Part shown: positions 1-5,048 of the stretch, piece after piece | How positions within the stretch are numbered: position 1 is the first letter of the stretch | How the letters are laid out: every line of letters starts with the position of its first letter | Assembly (NCBI GenBank): GCA_013813905.1 | Contig: JACCQX010000120.1 | Location: forward strand, 1 to 5,048 | Origin: Chloroflexota bacterium | GTDB taxonomy: Bacteria > Chloroflexota > Limnocylindria > Limnocylindrales > CSP1-4 | Length of the DNA stretch: 5,048 nucleotides | Direction: 5' to 3' | Notes under the pieces: generated by a model | What the model was told of the DNA's origin: nothing | Databases searched by the model: none | Seen by the model: only the letters and a program-made list of their open reading frames with translations | Program-made: the position numbers and the translations under genes

Positions 1-215
1 CGGAATGCCTTCTCCACGATGGTCGGGTCCATCGCCGCGATCTCGCCGGCATCCAGCGTACCGAGCCGGCGCCTCAGCTCCAGAGGGCCTCTGAAGGCCT
101 TCTGGACCGTGACCTGCTGGTCGAGCACGAAGCCGATGAGCAGGGCCATCGGCTCTCGTGCCAGGAGCGCGTCAGCTTCGGCATCACCGGTGAAGTACAA
201 CCGATCGGGCCGCAT
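1..215 (-). CDS. HhH-GPD-type base excision DNA repair protein, N-terminal part (runs off left edge)
   Basis: The minus strand encodes 71 complete codons from an ATG at 215-213 and is still open at base 1, so the C-terminal part is missing. The visible protein begins MRPDRLYFTGDAEADALLAR and continues with a helix carrying ALLIGFVLDQQVTVQKAF (residues 24-41), then GPLELRRRLGTLDAGEIAA. This matches the N-terminus I know from small bacterial HhH-GPD proteins, which usually open with a short strand, 'TGDPEAD', then 'LLDQQV..E.AF.GP..L..R'. The family is related to DNA glycosylases that remove damaged bases; the helix-hairpin-helix and catalytic Asp would lie beyond the window, so activity cannot be judged. 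An in-frame TGA lies upstream, and ATG 215 is the only good start. There is no clear Shine-Dalgarno site; a TACCAT box six bases upstream suggests a leaderless mRNA. It is divergent from the plus-strand genes. Confidence 0.85.
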   Translation of the reverse strand, partial: MRPDRLYFTGDAEADALLAREPMALLIGFVLDQQVTVQKAFRGPLELRRRLGTLDAGEIAAMDPTIVEKAF

Positions 216-221
216 CCCGGA

Positions 222-227
222 ATGGTA
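222..227 (-). promoter_or_regulatory. Candidate -10 box (TACCAT) for a leaderless HhH-GPD transcript
   Basis: On the minus strand TACCAT is followed by six bases (TCCGGG) and then the ATG at 215. A TANNNT box at this distance would put the transcription start on or next to the A of the ATG, as in leaderless genes of actinobacteria and Deinococcus. The gene lacks a good ribosome binding site, which fits. No convincing -35 box is visible, and a six-base match is weak on its own. Confidence 0.3.
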
Positions 228-521
228 CGCCGCGGCACCGGACCGATCCCAGAGCGCCAGCCTTCAGCGAGGCCCCTCGAGCCGGCCCTTGCATGGCGGG
301 GTACCATGTTCAGCAAGAGGTGCTGCCGAGCGTGTCGAACCATCTTCGTCAACATGATCCTCGGATCGGCCGGAGCGACGGCTCGCTGCAAAGCGGGTCC
401 TCGCTGCCGAGCACGCAAGACGAGAGTCGCGGCTCGACGAACCTCGCCACCCGGCCCCGGGCCGGCAACATCAGTACCGATATGCGGGCCGGCAGACCCG
501 GCTGACCTGGGGGCACGTAGG

Positions 522-549
522 GACCCACGTTCCAAGGGGAGCGTGGGTC
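522..549. other. Strong 12-bp hairpin, possible terminator or structured RNA element
   Basis: GACCCACGTTCC (522-533) pairs with GGAGCGTGGGTC (538-549) around an AAGG tetraloop; all twelve pairs form, eleven Watson-Crick and one G-T (530 with 541). Neither side is followed by a T-run, so it is not a classical intrinsic terminator. GC-rich bacteria do use hairpins without a T-tract, so termination between the divergent units remains possible. It also sits inside a weaker enclosing stem, which would equally fit a small structured RNA. Confidence 0.5.
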
Positions 550-634
550 GTTCGATTCCGCGGCGTGGAACCCGACCCAGGACCTTCGGGAGTGGCACGC
601 CGGCCGCCATCCGGCATCATCCCGGTGTCTACGC

Positions 635-640
635 TACACT
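635..640 (+). promoter_or_regulatory. Candidate -10 box (TACACT) upstream of the plus-strand cluster
   Basis: TACACT agrees with TANNNT and lies in the intergenic region about 177 bases before the ATG at 817. Transcription from here would give a leader of about 170 bases, containing the imperfect inverted repeat GACTCC (720-725) / GGAGTC (745-750). No good -35 box is found 16-18 bases upstream, so this is only a candidate. Confidence 0.2.
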
Positions 641-804
641 TCGGTCATCCCCGAAGGTCTTCCGCAGGTCTGAGCACCCATCGTCCTCGCTCCCGCGGCA
701 GCCCAGAGGGATCTCATACGACTCCGATCCGTGCTACGGGTCGTGGAGTCTTCAGCCATGTGGAGCGGTCCGGCCCCGACGCATCGTCGCCGCCCCGACC
801 GCCC

Positions 805-808
805 AGGA
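805..808 (+). promoter_or_regulatory. Ribosome binding site for the zinc-ribbon gene
   Basis: AGGA, within AGGAAGAG, lies eight bases before the ATG at 817. It is the best-placed Shine-Dalgarno match in the left half of the window, and it is the main reason for choosing ATG 817 over the longer reading frame that opens further upstream. Confidence 0.6.
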
Positions 809-816
809 AGAGATCC

Positions 817-1008
817 ATGCTCAACACCAGACCATTCTCGACATCCACCCTCAGCCAGCACGCCACGGCACGGCGACGTTTGCGACGCAACGGCGCTGCC
901 AACCGCGGGCTCTACTGCCCGACCAATGGCTGCACCACTTACATGGAGCTGGACTCCGCCGGTCGGGCGACCTGTCCCATCTGCGGGGCCGGTCGCGGCC
1001 CTCGCTGA
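817..1008 (+). CDS. Small zinc-ribbon protein of unknown function (63 residues)
   Basis: The gene encodes 63 residues. The first half is basic (RRRLRRN near residues 19-25); the second half carries Cys34-X4-Cys39 and Cys53-X2-Cys56 separated by 13 residues, in the contexts LYCPTNGCTTYMELD and ATCPICG. Two cysteine knuckles of this kind form a zinc ribbon, a fold common in small nucleic-acid- or protein-binding factors. I do not recognise a named family. Evidence that it is real: a well-spaced AGGA site before the ATG, four ordered cysteines, and a position just ahead of a gene series on the same strand. The frame is open upstream to 565, but that extension is Arg/Pro/Ser-rich and has no domain. 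The basic arm plus zinc ribbon suggests RNA or DNA contact, but that is inference. Confidence 0.78.
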   Translation: MLNTRPFSTSTLSQHATARRRLRRNGAANRGLYCPTNGCTTYMELDSAGRATCPICGAGRGPR

Positions 1009-1018
1009 CCCGGCGCGT

Positions 1019-1024
1019 TACGCT
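1019..1024 (+). promoter_or_regulatory. Candidate -10 box (TACGCT) before the nitroreductase-fold gene
   Basis: TACGCT is followed by six bases (GCGGCG) and the ATG at 1031, the same TANNNT-N6-ATG layout seen before the HhH-GPD gene on the other strand. It would support a leaderless transcript beginning at 1031. There is no evident -35 box, and the gene could equally be read from the upstream cluster transcript. Confidence 0.25.
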
Positions 1025-1030
1025 GCGGCG

Positions 1031-1453
1031 ATGCTCCCCGACAGCCACGGACGACACTCCGACGGTCAGGCACCGCAGCGGGACGCCCTCGGACCCTCCA
1101 TGGGCGAGCGCCTCGCCCAACAGGGCCGCGTGGTCGAGCTCAGCACCCGCGGCCGAGTCTCCGGACGCACAGCGCGCGCCACGGTCGGCTTCGTGGAGGA
1201 GCCCGACGGCTCCCTCCTGGTGGCCGCCGGCAGCCCTGCCGCGCACTGGGCACTCAACCTGGCGGTCCATCCCTACCTGTCGGCGGCGTGGGCCGGACAC
1301 AGCGGCGTATATCGGGCGGAGCCGCTGGACGGCAGCGCCTTCGCCGCCGCGATCTCCGCGCTCATCCTGCGCTACGGCACCCCTGCCGAGCGGCTCGGGC
1401 GTGGTCCCGCCTTCCGGCTCCATCCCGAACCGGTCGAGCGCGGCGATGAGTGA
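1031..1453 (+). CDS. Deazaflavin (F420)-dependent nitroreductase-fold protein
   Basis: The product is 140 residues from ATG 1031, or 117 from the in-frame ATG at 1100. The core from about residue 34 reads VVELSTRGRVSGRTARATVGF, then a DGSLLVAAGSP turn, then HWALNLAVHP (72-81), which is the order seen in the DUF385 / F420H2-dependent quinone reductase and nitroreductase family: a 'T.GR.SG..R' strand, a strand with a glycine turn, and the 'W..NL..HP' helix near the cofactor. These proteins are split-barrel enzymes or F420 binders; the substrate cannot be read from sequence. The start is uncertain: ATG 1100 gives a family-like N-terminus (MGERLAQQGR), whereas ATG 1031 adds 23 polar residues but has a leaderless-type TACGCT box. 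Neither has a good Shine-Dalgarno site. Its stop overlaps the next gene's start by eight bases. Confidence 0.8.
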   Translation: MLPDSHGRHSDGQAPQRDALGPSMGERLAQQGRVVELSTRGRVSGRTARATVGFVEEPDGSLLVAAGSPAAHWALNLAVHPYLSAAWAGHSGVYRAEPLDGSAFAAAISALILRYGTPAERLGRGPAFRLHPEPVERGDE

Positions 1454-1904
1454 GACGCGGGAGACGTACATCGAGCGCCTGATCCGCGAGGCTCAGGAGC
1501 GCGGCGACTTCGACGGCCTTCCACAGCACGGCCGTCCGCTGCCTCGACCGGCAGGTCCCGGTGCTGGCGAGTGGGAGCTGGCCTTCTCGATGCTGCGCAA
1601 CGCGGGCATGTCTCCTCCCTGGATAGAGGCCGACAAGGAGTGCCGTCGCATCCGTGCCCAGCGCGATGTCCTGCTGCAGCGAGCGCGTGACGCCACGGTC
1701 GTCAGCCAGGGCTGGTACCGCAGCCGGCTGCGCGAGCTGGTCGCGGCGCACGAGCGGGCCGTGAGGTCGCTCAACGCCTCGGCCCCCAGCGATCGGTTGC
1801 ACCGCCGTCCGCTGGTCCTCGCGGCAGAGATGGCGGTCCTCGACCGGATCTTCCAGCCGTCAGCGCCGCCGCCGGCAGGCTCGGACGTCGGACCTCGCCT
1901 GTAG
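1446..1904 (+). CDS. DUF1992 protein (DnaJ homologue subfamily C member 28, conserved domain)
   Basis: The product is 152 residues. Residues 8-65 carry the family signature: YIERLIREAQERGDFDGLP, then a short GRPLP loop, EWELAFSMLRNAGMSPPWIE and a charged DKECRRIR helix. Known members have 'I..A...GEFDNLPG.GKPL' followed by 'R....LKNAG..PEW', so the match is good over the whole domain. The rest is mainly helical and basic, with a late RLHRRPLVLAAEM stretch (117-129) like the family's C-terminal 'P...L.R..L'. The molecular role of this domain in bacteria is not established; the DnaJ name comes from a eukaryotic relative, and there is no J domain here. Its ATG lies within ATGAGTGA, so it is probably translationally coupled to the nitroreductase-fold gene. 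The helicase gene starts 31 bases downstream. Confidence 0.9.
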   Translation: MSETRETYIERLIREAQERGDFDGLPQHGRPLPRPAGPGAGEWELAFSMLRNAGMSPPWIEADKECRRIRAQRDVLLQRARDATVVSQGWYRSRLRELVAAHERAVRSLNASAPSDRLHRRPLVLAAEMAVLDRIFQPSAPPPAGSDVGPRL

Positions 1905-1907
1905 ACT
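1902..1907 (+). promoter_or_regulatory. Candidate internal -10 box (TAGACT) before the helicase gene
   Basis: TAGACT, which includes the TAG stop of the DUF1992 gene, is a good TANNNT match. It would start transcription near 1914, leaving a short leader that still contains the AGGAGA ribosome binding site at 1922. A -35 partner is poor (TCGGAC at 1881-1886, spacing 15). If real, it would let the helicase and phosphatase genes be expressed apart from the three upstream genes. Confidence 0.3.
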
Positions 1908-1921
1908 GCGCTGACTTGCCC

Positions 1922-1927
1922 AGGAGA
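1922..1927 (+). promoter_or_regulatory. Ribosome binding site fixing the TTG start of the helicase
   Basis: AGGAGA is a near-perfect Shine-Dalgarno sequence ending eight bases before TTG 1936. No ATG is available at the expected N-terminus, and translation from this TTG gives the MTFDALGLSPELL opening typical of RhlE-type helicases, so the site and the homology agree on a TTG start. Confidence 0.75.
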
Positions 1928-1935
1928 CAGGGATC

Positions 1936-3198
<1,263 letters not shown>

Positions 3199-3208
3199 GG
3201 CGCGAACC

Positions 3209-4558
3209 ATGACCCCTGAACGCGCGACCACGGACTCGCTCTGGTTCCAGCACACCGTGGCCATCATCTGGGATTTCGACAAGACCCTCATCCCGGGCTA
3301 CATGCAGGCTCCCCTGCTGCGGCACTTCGGGGTGGACGAGGTGGAGTTCTGGCGAGAGGTCAATGCCCTGCCCGATTGGTATCGGCGGCACGGCAGCCAG
3401 CGGGTCTCCACGGACGTGGTCTACCTCCACCACCTGCTCGAATACGTCCGGGCCGGCGCCATGGCCGGACTCTCCAACGAGCTGTTGCGCCGGCTGGGCA
3501 GCCAGCTGACGTTCTATCCCGGCCTGCCCGACTTCTTCGAGCGGCTGCGGAGACGTGTCGCCGATGATCCGCGCTACCGCCAGCACGACATCCGCCTGGA
3601 GCACTACGTCATCTCCAACGGCCTGCGCCAGATGATCCTGGGCAGCGCCATCGCGCCCTACGTGGACGATGTCTGGGCCTGCGAGTTCGTCGATGCGCCG
3701 CACCCCCCGGGCTACCTTCGGGGCGAGCAGCAGGCTCTCTTTCCGCCAGAAGCTGGTGCGCCGGACCCCAACGAGCGGTCCCACCGCGCGGGGGAGGTCA
3801 CCGAGGTCGGCTACCTCATCGACAACACCTCCAAGACGCGCGCCATCTTCGAGATCAACAAGGGCAGCAACAAGTACCCGCGGGAGATCGACGTCAATGC
3901 GTCCATCGCTCCCGGTGATCGCCGGGTGCCCTTCGAGCGGATGATCTACGTGGCAGACGGGCCCTCGGACATCCCCGCCTTCTCGCTCGTGGGAGGCAGC
4001 GGCGGAGCCACCTTCGGCGTCTACCGTCGCGACTCGCGCGGTGAGTTCCTCCAGATCAAGGAGCTTGCGCGTCAGGGCCGCATCCAGGCCTTCGGGGACG
4101 CTGACTACTCGGTCGGTTCACACACTGCGCTGTGGCTCGAGACGGAGGTCGAACGCATCTGCGACGGCATCGTGCAGACCCAGCAGCGTGCCCTGGTGGA
4201 CCGCATCGGTGCGCCGGCGCGGCACATCGCGGACGACCGCCGCCCCCCTGCGGGCGACCTGGACGCGCCCGAGCAGGCCACCGAAGAGCTGGCCGTCGCG
4301 AAGTCACGCCCCGGCCGACGAGCAGCTGCCCGCTCCTCGGCGCGCAGCCGACGTGGCGCGCCCGCGAAAGCTGAGTCGAACGAAAAGCCTGATCACGACA
4401 GTCGACCGCCGGAGGTGCCGCTCGCGGAGCGCCTGACGCTAGTGCGAGGCCGATCGGGCGCCGAAGCAGACGGTGCCGACGCCTCGCAGCCAAGCGTCGA
4501 CGCCCCGTCCGAACCTGGACCGGCCGAGCCGATGCCGCGCTCGATCCGCGGCGTCTAG
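3209..4558 (+). CDS. HAD-superfamily hydrolase (phosphoserine phosphatase-like) with long low-complexity C-terminal tail
   Basis: The product is 449 residues, with all four HAD motifs: I WDFDKTL (Asp22 nucleophile, Asp24 acid/base), II ISNG (Ser136), III Lys218 in INKGSNKYP, and IV VADGPSDIPAF (Asp250, Asp254). Cap-type insertion between I and II (about residues 30-130) is largely helical, like the C1 cap of phosphoserine-phosphatase-type enzymes that act on small phosphorylated molecules, but the substrate is not evident. Between motifs II and III lies a polar insert (about 163-198). From about 340 to the end the chain is rich in Ala, Arg, Pro, Ser, Asp and Glu, first basic then acidic, and probably disordered. 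ATG 3209 is 10 bases after the helicase stop; an AGGG at 3197-3200 overlapping that stop gives an eight-base spacing. The frame stays open upstream inside the helicase gene, but that part is a shadow. Confidence 0.9.
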   Translation: MTPERATTDSLWFQHTVAIIWDFDKTLIPGYMQAPLLRHFGVDEVEFWREVNALPDWYRRHGSQRVSTDVVYLHHLLEYVRAGAMAGLSNELLRRLGSQLTFYPGLPDFFERLRRRVADDPRYRQHDIRLEHYVISNGLRQMILGSAIAPYVDDVWACEFVDAPHPPGYLRGEQQALFPPEAGAPDPNERSHRAGEVTEVGYLIDNTSKTRAIFEINKGSNKYPREIDVNASIAPGDRRVPFERMIYVADGPSDIPAFSLVGGSGGATFGVYRRDSRGEFLQIKELARQGRIQAFGDADYSVGSHTALWLETEVERICDGIVQTQQRALVDRIGAPARHIADDRRPPAGDLDAPEQATEELAVAKSRPGRRAAARSSARSRRGAPAKAESNEKPDHDSRPPEVPLAERLTLVRGRSGAEADGADASQPSVDAPSEPGPAEPMPRSIRGV

Positions 4559-4565
4559 CGCGCGG

Positions 4566-5048
4566 TCACGGCGTCTGAAGGGCCGCCTGGATAGGATCGC
4601 CCTCGGCCGGGGAGAGCAGCAGCTCCAGCGTGGAGCGCCGAGCCCGTGGCAGGAACATACGCCCCACCGAGGCATCCTCGCCGTACTTGCGCGCATACGC
4701 CTCGGAGACGGCCTCGATGACCCTCGCGTCCTGCCCGACGCGGAAGAGCGCGTCCTCCAGATCCGGCGCCAGCCGCTCGTCGATGGAGCTCTCCACGCTG
4801 ACGCTCAGTCCGCTGCGCTGCTCCACGGCCGCGGCGTAGGTACGCAGCGCCTGAAGCAGGCCGTCCTTCTCCAGGCTGCCGGGGCGCAGGGCGAAGATCA
4901 GGGCACGCATCTCTGCCAACGCGTCCCGCTGGAGCTCCTTGAGCAACGTGACCTGTCGGCGGGCCTCGGCCGGGTCGCGGCGCAGCAAGAGCTCCACCGT
5001 GCGGGTGGTGAGAGTCATGCTGAAGAGCGCCTGCGTCACGGAGTCATG
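4566..5048 (-). CDS. Sensor histidine kinase fragment (HisKA_3, NarL type) with an atypical C-terminal tail; runs off right edge
   Basis: The visible 160 residues begin at the right edge inside an H-box, HDSVTQALFSMTL; the first visible codon (5048-5046) is the expected phospho-accepting His. The dimerisation helices follow, with LKELQRDALAEMRALIFALR and the loop PGSLEKDGLLQAL, then AVEQRSGLSVSVES and APDLEDALFRVGQ (94-106). All of this matches the HisKA_3 region that normally leads straight into a GHKL ATPase domain starting 'QEAL.N..KHA'. Instead residue 107 onward reads DARVIEAVSEAYARKYGEDA and ends 54 residues later with no N, G1 or G2 box. That tail resembles, from memory, the C-terminus of DUF2255-type proteins. 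Its codons keep strong G/C third positions, so it looks truly coding. The sensor part and start lie outside the window. As seen it could receive or pass phosphate but not bind ATP. It is convergent with the phosphatase gene, seven bases apart. Confidence 0.82.
   Translation of the reverse strand, partial: HDSVTQALFSMTLTTRTVELLLRRDPAEARRQVTLLKELQRDALAEMRALIFALRPGSLEKDGLLQALRTYAAAVEQRSGLSVSVESSIDERLAPDLEDALFRVGQDARVIEAVSEAYARKYGEDASVGRMFLPRARRSTLELLLSPAEGDPIQAALQTP

Larger units (their letters stand above)
216..816. other. 600-base intergenic region without a supported gene
   Basis: This gap separates the divergent HhH-GPD gene from the plus-strand cluster. Open frames cross it on both strands, but their products are rich in Arg, Pro, Ser and Gly with no recognisable domain, and they run antisense into, or in the wrong frame through, real genes. 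I looked for a tRNA: the only T-loop-like string on the plus strand (TTCGATT, 551-557) lacks a pairing T-stem. What it does hold is a strong hairpin at 522-549, an enclosing stem (506-511 with 576-581), two short C(TTCG)G loops near 583-590 and 638-645, and two direct copies of GGGCCGGCA (459-467 and 486-494). Part of it is probably the 5' leader of the cluster starting at 817. Confidence 0.6.

Noticed and set aside
459..494. Two direct copies of GGGCCGGCA as a repeat array
   Set aside because: Only two 9-base copies 27 bases apart in GC-rich DNA; too little for CRISPR, iterons or an attachment site.
546..562. tRNA T-arm-like string (TTCGATTCC)
   Set aside because: The five bases on each side of the TTCGATT loop do not pair, and no acceptor or anticodon stems can be placed.
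74..610. 178-residue minus-strand open frame
   Set aside because: It overlaps the HhH-GPD gene in a different frame on the same strand and has no recognisable domain; the frame with ATG 215 gives a clear family match.
565..816. Longer zinc-ribbon protein starting upstream (147 residues)
   Set aside because: The extension is low-complexity and skips the well-placed AGGA site and ATG at 817.
222..1904. Single 560-residue plus-strand open frame
   Set aside because: Only its last 152 residues (from ATG 1446) are a known domain. The first 400 are Arg/Pro/Ser-rich, run in the wrong frame through the zinc-ribbon and nitroreductase-fold genes, and match nothing I know.
4439..4733. Frameshifted kinase ATPase domain hidden in another minus-strand frame
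   Set aside because: I checked the other minus-strand translation here (85 residues, ending at 4439) and saw no N-box or glycine-rich ATP-lid motifs, so a simple frameshift does not explain the missing domain.

Overview
This is a GC-rich bacterial window with dense, short-spaced genes and almost no non-coding DNA outside one 600-base gap. The protein families suggest a Chloroflexota or actinobacterial-type organism: an F420-type nitroreductase fold protein, a NarL-type histidine kinase with a Chloroflexota-like H-box, and an actinobacterial-style HhH-GPD protein. This is an inference from family resemblance recalled from memory; no marker gene is present to fix the taxon.

Layout. Bases 1-215 (minus strand) hold the N-terminal part of an HhH-GPD base-excision-repair protein that runs off the left edge. 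Bases 216-816 have no convincing gene but contain a perfectly paired hairpin (522-549) inside a larger foldable segment, plus weak promoter-like sites. From 817 to 4558 five genes follow on the plus strand: a 63-residue zinc-ribbon protein (817-1008), a deazaflavin-type nitroreductase-fold protein (1031-1453), a DUF1992 / DnaJ-C28-like protein (1446-1904, overlapping the previous stop), a RhlE-like DEAD-box RNA helicase starting at TTG (1936-3198), and a HAD-superfamily phosphatase with a long low-complexity tail (3209-4558). Gaps are -8 to 31 bases, so they may form one operon, possibly with an internal promoter before the helicase. Bases 4566-5048 (minus strand, convergent) hold the C-terminal end of a sensor histidine kinase that enters from the right edge.

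Function. The helicase is the clearest call, with every motif intact. It points to RNA remodelling. The HAD enzyme has all four catalytic motifs but no recognisable substrate. I see no defence system, mobile element, CRISPR array or RNA gene of known class. The most unusual item is the kinase: its dimerisation/phosphotransfer region is normal, but the homology stops where the ATP-binding domain should begin and is replaced by about 54 residues that look like the tail of an unrelated DUF2255-type protein.
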